The notes: a model not told the origin generated them from the letters alone. DNA of 64,000 bases from Cymbidium sinense (GCA_021442155.1 CM038229.1:97379271-97443270), one strand, 5' to 3'; positions 12,230 through 24,055 are shown, numbered from the stretch's first letter. A program made the numbers and translations.

Positions 12230-13545
12230 CTTTTAGTGTGTTTTTTTTGAGAGTGAATTTTTAATTTTAATACTCATTTGAATATATTTTTTTGAAACTG
12301 TTTTAGCTCTATCTCGAAGCTCAATTTTAGCCCTTTTCAAAAAAAGAACAAATAAACTTTTCGGGAAATACTTTAAACCAGGTTTTCAGAAAAAAGTTTA
12401 GCCAAACGCTAAAGGAACCGAACGAAAAGATTGGGAATTAATAGACCGAGTTTTAATTAATTTTTCAAATATTAATCAATTTTAAAATGAATTTTGTGCC
12501 AAGATCATTATATGGTTAATATATATTGATTGGTTACTGATGTTTGAACACAACGGCAGTGAGCGATCGTGAGTCGTTTGGTTGAGTCGACAAATTGAGT
12601 CTATTTCAAACAAAATGCATGTCGATGCTTTTGAGCTTCGATTTTCGATGCACTCATCTCGAATTGAGTGTAATCTCATTTGATAAATTTCGATGTTTGA
12701 AGCCAATGACATGATCAATTTCACGAACGGAGATCGTTTGACTTGTGTGGCACCTCTTGACCTCGATATGTGCATGCGTTGATGACTTGAGCGCTTGGTG
12801 ATTACTCATTAAGTCATGTGATATTTATATCGACTAGTTTCAACATTCTCGAATGCGATAGCGAAGTCCGTTCATCGATCGGAGGTCATTTGAGTTAATT
12901 TTGGTGACGTAGTGCGTTTCATCCTCGATTTATCGTTGTCATTTCAAATCATTTGACACTTGTACGACTCATCGAATTGAGTGTGGATTATCTCATTTGA
13001 TAATTTTAATCGAGTCTAACGGTGATCAATTTCATGAATGGAGGTCGCCTATGTACGCCTCCTAACATCGACATGCATGCATGTATGTTGACGGTTCGGG
13101 CGTGATTGCTCATTAAGTTGTGCAATATTTATATCTAACCAATTTCGACGCGTCGAATGCGGTGAAGTCCGTTTGTCGATCGGTCGTTTCGACCATTTGA
13201 GACTTCTAGTGTATTTCGACCTCAATTTGTGCGTTGTTATCACCGATTATTCGACATTGGCAGACTCACAATTAAGTAACAGTCTCATTTGATAGATTTA
13301 AATATTTTGAAGCTAAAGACATCAGTTTTACAAACGGAAGTCATTTGATCCTCGTCGCAACTTCGACTTTGATATGAGCTTATTGATAGCTCGAGCACTT
13401 AATCAATTGCTCGTTAGATTTTGTAATATTTAAATTATGATCAATTTCGATGTTAATGCAACAACAAAGTTTGTTCATCGGAGGTCGTTTCGACCATTTT
13501 AGTGATGTCCATTGCATTTTGAGCCCCAATTTGAGCCACCTCAGT
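12230..13545 (-). repeat. ~300-bp tandem subrepeats in LTR of Y
   Basis: Three to four units marked by 'gatcaatttc', 'ctcattaagt', 'aatatttatatc' and 'gtccgttcatcgatcgg'. The block is colinear with 3240-4340. The stretch 12230-12430 between it and the beta-amylase leader is AT-rich with no recognisable content. Confidence 0.7.
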
Positions 13546-13600
13546 CCATCGAAGATTTGTAGGCTTGATTTGATTTATGACACATATGTGGAGGTCAACA

Positions 13601-14737
13601 AAAGTTTCAACTTAGTAAAATATCGAGAAGTTAATTCTATCATGTGACAATAGATCGATCTTCTATTATGAGCTAAACAAAGTTGACAGGATCTAAAGTT
13701 CTCAAATATATTTGAATCAATTACTATCCCAATGATGGTCGTGTTGAATGGTGATTTCAATCGGATGAGATAATTAACATTGAAATATGCTTGCAAACTC
13801 AAATCAAATTAATCAAATTCAAATATCAATATAAACATGAAATCATGCAAATCACTAAGCTATTGATGGTTAAATAAAATTCAATCATTAAATAGTTAAA
13901 GCAAACTCTATTCAATCCACTTTTTTGTAATTGTTTGTCGAGGTGACAAATTAAGAAAACTCTAGCTAACAAAGACAATGTCAAATAAAGTATTCTACTA
14001 TGTTCACTCTCAACCAATCTCATGCCGGTAAAGACGTGGCTCATGTCCTCTAAGTCTGGCTCTGATGCTCCAGATGATGCGTTATGACCGAGTCCTCGAC
14101 AGTGGTTTGGCCAAGAAGCTCCATTATATTACGATCATGATCGCATCATGCTCCCCAATAGCTCTATCCTTTGAGTTGTGAATCATAGGGTATACTTAAT
14201 AGGAAAAAATCTCTCACAACTAGGTAGACTTAAGCATGTCTCCTTAGACAAACACCACCTCGTGTCTATAAGAATTTCTTGGATGACGTAACTCATGTGT
14301 TGCTAATAAGAATCCTTCGATCGTTGGGTCGACTATCTCTTGACTAAGTAGACTAGGAACCACGATATCACGGGATGATGGAACTATGGATCTAGATCGG
14401 GCACATCACCATTCCCCAACCATCCACTTTAAGCTAATAATGATGAATTTCATAAATTCAAAATTCCAAATTGTAAACTTCATATCTACTATATGCTACA
14501 TTTTATCTAACGACTATCCTTAATCAAAGTTCTCTCAACATTGAGAGGGTAATTAACTATAGGTGCTTGCTATGGGAAACCTAGAACCGATCTAAAGTCC
14601 TTACAAAATGAGGATGCAATCTGGGTAGTGTCTTATATACAATTCCATTTTCCCATCTAAAAATAATGCGACATTTTAAATCATACTCTCTTCAATCAAC
14701 ATTTATCGAGAGGTCGGTGGTGAATTTTTGGAGCCCA
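13601..14737 (+). mobile_element. 5' LTR of element X, 3' part only
   Basis: This is colinear with 36088-37132 of the 3' LTR: it begins 'aaagtttcaac', passes 'tcatgtgacaatag' and 'gattgtgaatcataggg'-like marks, and ends TTTTTGGAGCCCA directly before a PBS. It is also the inverted counterpart of 8358-9350 in Y's LTR, because X and Y are family members in opposite orientation. The first ~3 kb of this LTR should lie beyond Y, left of the window. Confidence 0.72.
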
Positions 14738-14744
14738 TAATTTA

Positions 14745-14763
14745 TGGTGACTCTACTTGGGAC
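14745..14763 (+). other. Primer binding site of element X
   Basis: TGGTGACTCTACTTGGGAC lies seven bases downstream of the LTR end. It resembles the TGGCGACTC-type PBS, matching the 3' end of tRNA-Arg, described for Ogre-like elements. Minus-strand DNA synthesis would start here. In Y the same site (about 8340-8352) is eroded. Confidence 0.65.
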
Positions 14764-16949
14764 GATTCTCTTTCCATCTTTGGCTAGTCATATACATACT
14801 ATAGTAGTAATAAAATATTTGAAAATTCAAAATAAAATGGTGATTCAAATGTGTAATAAATTTAAATTACTAATGTATGAGATTCTATGTCAAATTAATT
14901 ATTCTATAGAGTACATTTTATTACACTATTATTTTATTATGTAGTACCTGATTTTAAAAGTATGGGGTAAAATAATAATTACTAATTACTAATCTTCATC
15001 TTTCTTATGCTTTTGCAAAATAGATCTGGAGAGCACTCTTTTCACTTGTCCTAGGGCATGAATATCTGCCAGCCAACACCATCATCAACACAAGAGATGT
15101 TGGGGCTACCATTCAATTTGGTAGCTTGAATTTTCCGGTTATCATAGGCAACTCTTGAAGTATCCACCCATGGTACACTCGTCCGAGGCCATCTGGAAAG
15201 CCTCGGGTTACTAAAGCTCGTACTAGTCATGCTCACAAACCGTTCAACAACCAACCACGTTAAGGAGTTCTTGATAGAGAACTTTAGTTTTTAAAAGACT
15301 AGGTCAATCAAGCCTCCGTGATTAAAATAACTATCAATGGACAAACTATATCTTTAATGCCTCATGGTACAACCGCTTCATCGATTGAACCTTTTGTACC
15401 GGAAAGCATGATCATGAAGCTTTATTAGGAAGCAAATTAACTAAAAGGAGAGAAGAAGAAGAAATCGATGATGGCTCGAAATCCCCTTTGAATGACCCAA
15501 GTAAAACAAACGCAGCCATGAGTATTCCTACCCATAAAAACTTTGACAATCTAAAGTAAAGAGGAATAGCTTTACCGGTGAGGTAAAGCTTTTCTGGACT
15601 CAACAATGTCAAGCTCCACCATAGAGGAGACAACAAACATGCTATTAGAATACACAACATCCTTAAAGTAGCTAAGGATAAAGGCTTAATGAAAAGAAAT
15701 TTTCAAAGGCATGTAGTGATTGAAAATCTGAAGCTCCACCAAGGAGGTTGCCATCTCTTATGGTAACCAGTCATCGAGCCAAGTATGCTTTGCATGGTGA
15801 GCATCGAGAAGACACTTGGACCGTGTCCAAGAATCCATTGTTGAAAGGTCTCAAAGGATAAGGGAGGCCAAGGCCCCGTAATGAAATCTGGAGAATGAAA
15901 GAGGTGTGACATCCGACATATATTTAAATATGCCTAAAAAATAACTCATGAGAAGTGGGTACCCAAAAGAAGGGATATCATTGATGAAAGCCATGATGGT
16001 TGACACCATGGAAAATCCTCTTGGGATCTCATCACGCCGATTCACCCCATAAGAGAAGGTTGACATTGATCAGTTCTTTAATGGAAGAAGTATTTATTCT
16101 ACACATTGAACCAGATCCACTAAAACATCGATCAAAAAATTCATGTAAAAGAAGATGATGAAGAGAACACTATGGAAGTGGAAGTCATCCATGGTCGAGA
16201 TATAGATGAACTTTACCCATGATCAAGAACATGAATCGGGAACTCAACGTGAATTTACATTTATGAAGAAGAGTCTTCACAAGTAAAAGATGGATCTTCA
16301 ATCTCAAGAAGAAGAAGAAGATCAAAATGAAAAATAGATCATGGGTGTTGAAGCTATTTATATGATTGAACAAAGAAATGATCACTACACGCTTTTATAA
16401 TCGATCATCATCCACCCAACAAGCCCTCGCAAATGCATAAGGAGAAGGATAGTCAAGTTATTCCCCTGAAGATGAGTAAGGAGCGAACAATAATAAGAAA
16501 TAGAGGAAGAAGAAGAGCTGTACTTGTTGATGTAGTGGCACTACTAGAGAGCAAAGATAAATGCTCAAATGGAAGTCATAGATAAGAAAATTGCTTAGCT
16601 TGGAACCAAGATGAATGATATGATGGTATAAATGAATATCATGATGGATATGTTGCAAGAATATCACATTAATGTAGCACCTATTTTGTTTGCTAATCAA
16701 CGTAGCTAACAATACAACTTCTATACCACCATAGTATCTCGGGTTCTAGTACATGCTTACAAGCGATGAATAAAGTTAACCAACTACCTCTTCACCAATA
16801 ATTAAAAAATATGGCTAGACACCTAACAAGAATACTTCACCTAGAAATAATAATCAATGAAGAGATAAAGGCGTTATAGCTTAACAAGTGAAAAGTTGGT
16901 GAGTAACACGCCTTACTCAATTGAATATGATCAAGTACACGAAAGGTTA
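14764..16949 (-). pseudogene. Antisense ORF remnant upstream of gag
   Basis: On the minus strand two reading frames give protein-like sequence. One is 71 codons from 16066, containing FINDIPSFGYPLLMSYFLG. The other starts at 15912 and has one stop before it continues to 15412 (HGPSVFSMLTMQSI, then SPEKLYLTGKAIPLYFR and FLWVGILMAAFVLLGSF). A similar tract is in Y on the plus strand (6826-7023). Additional ORFs, sense or antisense and outside gag-pol, are known in Tat-lineage elements. I do not recognise the family. The plus strand here has no comparable frame. The stretch 14764-15050 and 16080-16949 shows nothing identifiable. Confidence 0.4.
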
Positions 16950-17973
16950 CTCAATGCCAAAATTTAATACTTTAGTGGGATTGGTAACCCAAAGCAATAT
17001 CTAGCCGAATTTAAGGCTACTTGTGGTAACATAGGAGGGAATGATGAGCTATTATTCGAAGTTCATCGGCGACTCGCTACTTTGAATGGTATGAGAATTG
17101 TCGAATGATTCAGTTAAAACCTTTGTTGAGTTAGAAACAATATTGTGAAAAGATTTCTCGCAACCGAGAAAATAACAATCACGCATTGCCTTGCTAAAAT
17201 GAAGAAAAGGTGAGTCGTGACAAATTCATAACTCGTTGGTGTAACTTAAGAATGAAATGTGAGCAACAATTAGAAAAAAGAACATGTGATCCAACTATTA
17301 ATGAACAATATAGATGATAAAATGACATCATTTTATGTATGACATCAATTACAACATTCCAGACTTGCTCGATAGGGTGGCCAAATTTGAAAAGTATCGC
17401 CCTAAGTCTAAATTTATGAGATAAAGCAAAGAGAAACAAACCTTTAGACTCAAGAAGAAACAAAACTCATGCCACTTTCTATAGCTCAAATGGTGAAAAA
17501 TGAGTGATATATAATATGAATAAAGGAAAATAGATAATGTACAATGATGATAAGAGAAGGAAGCTGTTATTCTAATCCACGCCAAAATTAGTATTGGGAG
17601 GCAATGATAAACCTCGACTTTCTAAGTGAGGAGCATCCAAAATAAGCAACAAGAGATGATGAGAAAATGTACATCTCTTAAGGAAAAGATGAACAAAGAA
17701 TATTCCTTTAAAAGGGATAGTGTGGCTAAATTATTTGAAAAGTCAAAGGTTTATAGCTATCAAAAAATTCAAAGGTCGAAGAAGGAGTCAATAATCCATA
17801 TTATTATTCTATCATGGATGATCAGTCATCCTATTGAAGATTATTATGTCTTTAAAGATTGGCTAGAAAAGAAGTATCGGCGAGGTGAATTTACATTATC
17901 CGATAGTATTCTAATCAACCCAAAAAATAGAGTTTACAAAGATGATTATGTCCTCTTCCGTATCATCCATTAA
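16950..17973 (+). pseudogene. Gag of element X (broken)
   Basis: This is the capsid-type Gag of a Tat-lineage retrotransposon, which would form the virus-like particle. Plus-strand frames read YFSGIGNPKQYLAEFKATCG, GNDELLFEV, FLATEKITITHCLA and LLMNNIDDKM (16960-17330), matching the conserved retrotransposon gag domain. A later open frame (17626-17973) reads EYSFKRDSVAKLFEKSK and SHPIEDYYVFKDWLEKKY, a usual Gag C-terminal block in this lineage. Several stops and frameshifts lie between. No intact start could be chosen. Confidence 0.75.
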
Positions 17974-18904
17974 AGACAAATAGAAAGAAAATCTATTCGA
18001 TTGAAGAATGGAAAATAATAGTCTCTAAAAGACCATGAAAATTTTGAAGCCTAAGAGGTGTCCCTAATGTCAAGAGAAAATCACCACTTGAACCTATATT
18101 GGACTTAAAAGATGTCTAAATTAAGTATTTGGGCTTCGGTGATAATTTGATAAGGCTACTTCATCACGCATGTGAAGCGGTTTACTAAATTAGGCCTCAT
18201 AAATTAAAAGAAATGCTAAGAAAAAGAAGATCAAGAAGAGAAGTATTACTCAAAAGATTATTAATAATTTAAAGGAGTATCACCAACTAGCAAACAACCA
18301 TTTAGGCTTGTAGACTTTATGCCTAAACTTGTATTGTTGAATCGGATGAAAAAAGATCATGGTTAATCTTGTCTAGTAGAGATATGTCGAATCATTTACG
18401 TGATGTCGATGTATTTCAACGCAGTTACTCAAAATGAAAAAAGATAGTCGATAAACTCGACCAAACCCATCAAAATTATTATCATGAAAGCAAGAAGAGT
18501 GTGAGGAGTAACATCTAAATTTTGTTTAATGACTCGATAAAAGATAACAGTTCATATGAAGATTTATATTTCATCGATGGAGAAGAGTCGACTCATTGAT
18601 ATCATCACGTATGAGACGTATGAAGTTGAAAAGTAAGTCTAGCCTTTTGGTCAATCCTCCGAATAAGAAGTGAATTTGAAGAAACTACTTCTTAGGAATC
18701 TGAGCAAGAAAAGTGATTCAAGTTTAGTTGAGAAATGATAAAATCTTACCATCTTCATCAAAGAAGAGAAATGTAAATAAGGATAAAGCAAATAAATTGA
18801 AGTCAATGAAGATATCATTCCCAAAATCCTAGAATAAAGCCTAAATCGAGCAAAAGATAGATTATAATATTCTATCACATCTAAGAAAGATCCTGCATAG
18901 GTGA
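17974..18904 (+). other. Gag-to-protease spacer of element X, degraded
   Basis: Only short plus-strand frames are seen, for example KYLGFGDNLIRLLHHACEA (about 18125-18180). This would be the linker between Gag and protease. The minus-strand frame at 18651-19031 is a shadow. Confidence 0.4.
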
Positions 18905-19600
18905 GTGTATGAAGCTCTCTTAATATTAAAAGACCTAGAAACTTTGATAGACTCTCAAAGATCGAAAAGTTATGAAGCTTACTTTGTTGAAAAATGCATG
19001 ATTGAATCATTGCAAACTCAAGATCTCTCAATAATTACATTTTTGAAGAAGATCTTATATTGGGAATCACAGATCACAATCTATCTATATATATCAAAGA
19101 GTGATGGCATCTCAATCGAATATTGATTGGTCAATGTTCTTCTATCAATCTTATGAATCTAACGGTATTAAGAGGATTACCACTTGATATCCAACATCTT
19201 GGGAGAGATAAGTTTATGGTTCATAGTTTCAATGAGAAAGGGTAGAATACTGGGTTCTTTTATTCTCTCGCTCAAGTTTTGGATTTATATAAGTTAAGTT
19301 TCATGTAATCGACACGATACCTCATTTAGAGCTCTTGGTACCATATGAGTATGGCATGGTCCCATCAACTATGCATCGTATGAAGTACTAAAAGATGGAG
19401 AAGAGTTCAAAATTCCTAGTAACCTACCATTCTCCATCCATAAAAAAAATCTATGAAGATGCAATATTTCATCCCTAAAGAGCCTAAGCCAATAGGGCCT
19501 CTTGAAGCGGTAACATTCACTTTAGAACTAAAAGTAACTTCACAAGGTGAAAGAGCAAATAAAGAGGAAGAAAGAAAGCAATGTTGACTCTCCTAAAGCA
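18905..19600 (+). pseudogene. Aspartic protease of element X (broken)
   Basis: The open frame 18905-19126 reads KSYEAYFVEKCMIESLQTQD and ends near LYISKSDGISIE, the segment that precedes the protease in Tat-lineage polyproteins. It is followed by GLPLDIQHLGRDKFMVHSFN (19170-19235) and MVPSTMHRMKY (19355-19390), then IPKEPKPIGPLEAVTFTLE-like sequence near 19475-19530. The catalytic D[GS]GS motif expected near 19130-19150 is not readable. The enzyme would cleave the Gag-Pol polyprotein. Frames change at least three times. Confidence 0.65.
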
Positions 19601-20369
19601 CTTGATTCTACATCTAAATCAAGAAGATCGATTTCTCTTTGGGAAGTGAGACACAAGAAGAAAAAATATTCCTATCAAACCTAAGGGAACTTATAAACTT
19701 TCAAGAAAGATAAAGTATGAAATAAGTGATTGATTGACTGACTTTGAATCTAACTATGAAAACAAAGTTTGGGTCACATCAAGAAGGATAACTCATTTGG
19801 CGGTCAAGACTCCTTCAAAATTATACCCATCCCTCAAGATTTCAAAGAAATCACTCCAGGAGGTTCATAACATTGAAGAATTGATAACATTCTATTGCCG
19901 TGAGTGAGAGTGAGGAACAGAACTCTATTTTATAAATCGAAGAGTCTCGACCTCACAATTTTGATCACCGCTAAACATGAAAATTGATGGGATAGTGCCA
20001 ACAAGAATATATATCCACATAAATTGAAGAATGATGCATAAGCTTGGAATTTATATTGGAACTACTAAACATAGAACTTAAATCTTTAATAAGATATGGA
20101 GCCAAAGAAGAGAATCATGAAGAAGTGATAAGTTTATCACTAAAGGTCTTGGGTTCATCCACAAATCTCATCAAAATAAAATTTGTTATAATATAGTAGA
20201 AGGAGATCAAAACTAATAGTGATGAAGAAGATGATCCCATAAAAATTCTTCTTACAAATGATGAAGAAGGCCAAGCACATGAAGAACTCGAAGATGGTGG
20301 ACAAATACTATGGATGAACTCAAAGAAATCATCCTAGGAGTAGAGGATGATCCCCATCCAACTTTCGTC
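19601..20369 (+). other. Protease-to-RT connection of element X
   Basis: Degraded sequence without a long frame. Acidic stretches such as NSDEEDDPIKILLTNDEEG can be pieced together near 20215-20270. This is the expected linker before RT; no other content is seen. Confidence 0.35.
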
Positions 20370-21245
20370 TGCCCTTCTACGACAAGAAAGTTGGAGCTAA
20401 AATGCTACTTTGTGAATTGTGAATTGCTTTGCATGGACATATTAAAATGTCGCTTATCCCCGATGTAGCAATTCACAAAATGGTTATTAAACTGATGCGG
20501 TGTTAAGCAAGCTCCTTGGTGAATGAGATTGGAGATTGAAGAACGGTAATTGTAAAAAACTAAGAAGCTAATGAAGCGTGCTTCATCCTAGGAGAAGTAT
20601 GCATATTGGATAGTCAAGTGTCCCAAGGAAGAAGAATGGACAAATGTCTACATTGACTTAGGGATCTAAATAATGCGTCAAAAGATAATTTTTGCTTCCA
20701 ATATTAGAACTTCTAGTGGACAATACTTCTAACTACGACATGTTCTTATTTATGGATGGATTATCGGATATAATCAAATCAAGATGGCTCTTGAAGATGA
20801 GAAGCATACATCATTAACACCTATTAGCATATATTGTTACATACCATGCCTTTTGGTTTGAAAAATCGGAGCTACATACCAAAGAGCCATGATGGATATT
20901 TTTGATGAGCTAATTCACAAGATGGAGTGTTATGTTGATGATTTGGTGGTGAGCTTAAATCATGAAAATCACTTTGAAGACTTGAGAATTGTATTAGAGA
21001 ATAAAATATGATCTCAAGATGAACTCTAAAATGTACATTGGGTATCCTCTAGAAAATTCCTTAGGCATATTGTATGTCACAGGAATTGAAAATGATCTGC
21101 CAAAAAATCATGACAATTATGGAGATTCCCCACCAAAGAGTTTGTGTTAGCACCGTTCTCTACAAAGATAGTTTGCATACATCTATATTTATATCAAACC
21201 TCTCAAGACGCAACATTGCAAAGTTGATGAAGAAGGATGCTCCAT
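20370..21245 (+). pseudogene. Reverse transcriptase of element X (broken)
   Basis: Conserved Ty3-gypsy RT blocks appear in order: LSPDVAIHKMVIK (20455-20490), SVPRKKNGQM with frame change (20612-20645), LPILELLVDNTSNYDMFLFM then YNQIKMALEDEKHTS (20697-20815), MPFGLKN and ATYQRAMMDIFDELIHKMEC followed directly by YVDDLVV (20849-20950). YVDD is the catalytic box. C-terminal FLGHIV-like sequence lies near 21060, and IMTIMEIPHQRV follows at 21110. Frameshifts and stops mean no active enzyme. Confidence 0.85.
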
Positions 21246-21640
21246 TCAAATGGGACAAGGAGTGCCAAGAAGCCTTTAATAATTAAAAGCTACTTGTTAA
21301 ATCCACCAATCTTTGCGCCTACTCCCGGAAGCCCTCATTCTATACAGTACATTAGAAGAGTCCCTTTGGGCATTATTAGCACAACACAATGAAGAGAGCA
21401 AAGAGAATACTCTTTATTATATCTAAGATTAATAGGAACAAAAATGAGATACTCGATAGAGAAGCAATGTTTGGCATTGATCTAGTCCAAAAGCTCCATC
21501 ATTATATGTTATCTCACAAGATTACCCTCATCTCAAGGATCTATCCATTGAAGTACTTGATGACAAGACCGGTTGAGTGTCTCTGGTAAGATGGGTAATA
21601 TTACTTTTACAATTTGATATCACATACATTTCAGAAGATA
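21140..21640 (+). pseudogene. Ribonuclease H of element X (broken)
   Basis: The frame 21074-21286 ends FISNLSRRNIAKLMKKDAPF and KWDKECQEAFNN, the usual RT/RNase H junction of Ty3-gypsy elements. After a stop, NPPIFAPTPG-like and ENTLYYISKINRN-like blocks follow, with DREAMFGIDLVQKLHHYMLS (21440-21510) and PLKYLMTRPV at 21546-21577. It would degrade RNA in RNA-DNA hybrids. Interrupted by frameshifts. Confidence 0.75.
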
Positions 21641-22215
21641 GAAGGAACAAGTCTTAGAGATTTTCTACGCATATCCCATCCCCGGACTCTTCTCTTAATG
21701 ACGATTTACGATGATTAAATTATGCTCATTCATGAAAGAGAAAATCACAAGTTTGGAAAATATACTTTAATGGAGCATCATCGATCAAACAAGTCCCTAA
21801 ATTTTCTATGGGTAAGAGCGAGCATCATCTCTTATAACACTAGAAGGATAAGAAACGATCATATTCGTTAACCGAGCCAAAAAAATTAATAATGAAGCTA
21901 AGTATAAAGTATTGGTAGGAGGTCTTGAAGAAGCTATTTTCATAGGTATTCAAAACTTGCATATTTGGTGATTCTCGCCTTATTATAAATCAAGTACTTG
22001 GCATCTATAAAACCAATAAGCTTGAGTTAGCTTTTTATCATAAGAGTTCTTAAGCATATGAAGTAGATACCAAATATCACACTAACTCGAAGTCTCAATT
22101 TGAGAATAGTAAGGATTGCTTAGCAAAATTAGCTAAGGAAATGACAAGTATGAATGGTGATTTTGTCATGATCGACATATTTACTCGACGAGTTCTAGAG
22201 CCAACAAAGTACTAA
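21640..22215 (+). pseudogene. Second (archaeal-type) RNase H of element X
   Basis: The plus strand reads NNEAKYKVLVGGLEEAIFIG then IQNLHIFGDSRLIINQVLG (with one frame change, 21884-22005), KLELAFYHKSS, and CLAKLAKEM (22118-22143). This NEA-Y...G-S-LI-NQ pattern is that of archaeal/plant-type RNase H. Its place between the first RNase H and integrase is diagnostic of the Tat lineage. The domain is split by indels. Confidence 0.75.
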
Positions 22216-22309
22216 TCCTCAGGTAGAGGGGTTATTAAATTTGACCCAACAGATGGACTCTGCCTCATCCTTTTCAAAATCAACATGGAATTATACCAAG
22301 AGCTAAGGC

Positions 22310-23530
22310 ATTACCCCTAAAAGCATGGAAGCATTTATTATAGAAGAGCTAGATGATTGGAGGCAACCCTTCATCGATTACTTTAAAGAAGACAAATTAC
22401 CAAATAATAAATCATTGGAAACTCAAATTGAGAAGGTAATGTTGCTACACTTTTTCAATAATACTTTATATCATAGATCCTTTGAACAAATGTGGCTACG
22501 ATGCCTAAATACATATGAAGGTACCAAAGTGATGGTTGAAGTTCATGAAGGACTTTGGTACATCCCAAGTCAAGATGGCAAGAAGATCAAAAGGATGGGC
22601 TATTATTGGCCATCTATGGTGAGAGGCTGTATCAATCATGCCAAGAGATGTCAATGTCAAGTAGAGAATATAATCCATCAACCTCCAAATCCACTACACC
22701 CAACAATAGAATTCTAATCTTTGAACATTGGGGTACAGATGTAATTACACCAATTGATCTACCATCATCGTTGGATATTGTTTCATCCTGGCAATGATCG
22801 ACATCTCTAAGTAAGCTACCCCATTTAAAGAAATTATCACCAAGTGATGAACTTCTTTATGCATAATGTGGTCTATAGATTTGGAGAGTCGACAATAATT
22901 TTGATAATGGCACTTTTCAAAAGTGCAAAGATTTATAGATTCATCGATCGACACAAAATTGATTGATACTCTTCAATATACAATCCAAGAGCAAATGGTT
23001 TGGAAGTGGCCTTCAATAAGATATTAGTCAATTTGCCAAGAAGATTATTAAAATAAGAAAGAATGGCATACCAAACCGATAGAGGCATTATGGGTGTATC
23101 GAACCACCTACAAGACGCCGACTAGTACTCCTTATTAATTGGTATTTAGAATTGAAGCTTCTTACTTAAGTTGAGTTTCCTTTACTTTGAGTAGCCATCC
23201 AATACAATCTAACCAAAGATCAAATTGCTCATCTAAGGATGAAGGAACTTGACACATTGATGAAATTATATGCAAGCTCATCAAAATGGAGGTTTATCAA
23301 AGATGTCGGGGCTTTTGACTATCTTGCATCTCGAACATTCCAAAAGGGAATTGGCCTTGGTGCTAAGAAGACTAATTATTCTAATCAAAAATTAAGTGAA
23401 AAATTTTAGCCTAATTGGGAAGGCCCTTTTATCATTGAGAAAGTGTATCAAGGAGGAACATACCAACTTATTGTAAAGGGTGAAAGACCAATGTTAATTA
23501 ATGATCGATACATAAAAAAAAATATTATAC
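22310..23530 (+). pseudogene. Integrase of element X (broken)
   Basis: Integrase inserts the element's DNA into the host chromosome. The frame 22325-22717 gives DDWRQPFIDYFKEDKLPNN and MWLRCLN, VMVEVHEGL, then IKRMGYYWPSMVRGCINHAK and RCQCQ, the zinc-binding N-terminal domain; the second His of the usual HHCC set is lost. Core pieces follow: WGTDVITPID (22731-22760), VVYRFGESTTIILIMALF-like around 22870-22915, SIYNPRAN (22975-22998) and WVYRTTYKTPTSTPY (23090-23140). The C-terminal block PNWEGPFIIEKVYQGGTYQL lies at 23411-23470. Many indels. Confidence 0.82.
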
Positions 23531-24055
23531 ATGGCGACTACATTCTCAAGTACAATAGAAGTCCCTACATGGGGGCATTTTTTAGTAAATCTATTTAGGG
23601 GCTTTCACCTATGTTTTTTTTTTTCACGAATTGATGTATTGAGCGTCAACCTTCTTTACCCTTTTCACTTATTTGATGGTGGCTTGTGCTCTCGCTCTTC
23701 GAGAAAAAAAGGTGAACAACTCCACGATTACATCGTGTTTCATGCTTAGAGATGCCTAAATAAATATACAACTCAAGATAAAAAAAGTCTTGTGAAAATT
23801 CCCATTTTGGGCATTTTAGATTTATATACATAGATAAAATCAATGTTACATGTTAAAACCCACTTAAGAGCTATTAATTTAAATATTGATATATTTACCT
23901 AACTCCATCTTAAAAGTTATTCTAAATGTGCTTTAGAATTCCCCACAAGATAGGGGCATTTTATTTTATGTTAAGTTTATTTGAGTTGATGTTATCTATA
24001 AGAGATTCAATATATTCTAATTGTTGACATCGAGCTTTATGAAAATTCTAATATA
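23531..24055 (+). other. 3' non-coding part of X, family-conserved
   Basis: No coding frame is credible. The sequence resembles the reverse complement of Y 5800-6430, with phrases such as 'tagaattccccacaagatag' and 'gggcatttt' recurring. Within Y this block is itself repeated two to three times, so the region is built of degenerate repeats. Confidence 0.5.

Larger units (their letters stand above)
8358..13600 (-). mobile_element. 5' LTR of element Y (5.24 kb) carrying a beta-amylase fragment
   Basis: This is a complete LTR on the minus strand. It starts TGTTGACCTCCACATATGTG at 13600 and ends ...TTTTTGGAGCCCA at 8358. From its 5' end it contains ~300-bp subrepeats (13545-12480), a captured beta-amylase fragment (12200-11070), short 'cgatgagcat' repeats, an AT tract, and two ~620-bp subrepeats (10045-8815). 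At 13601 it abuts, head to head, the 3' part of a plus-strand LTR of the same family, consistent with insertion of Y into the 5' LTR of X. The duplicated target should be the five bases after 13600 (aaagt); the matching copy lies left of the window. Confidence 0.72.

Noticed and set aside
8299..14790. A DNA transposon with ~1-kb terminal inverted repeats around the beta-amylase fragment
   Set aside because: The inverted arms are the 3' ends of two LTRs in opposite orientation. A PBS, PPTs and gypsy domains in the expected places, and LTR copies without the second arm, explain the pattern better.
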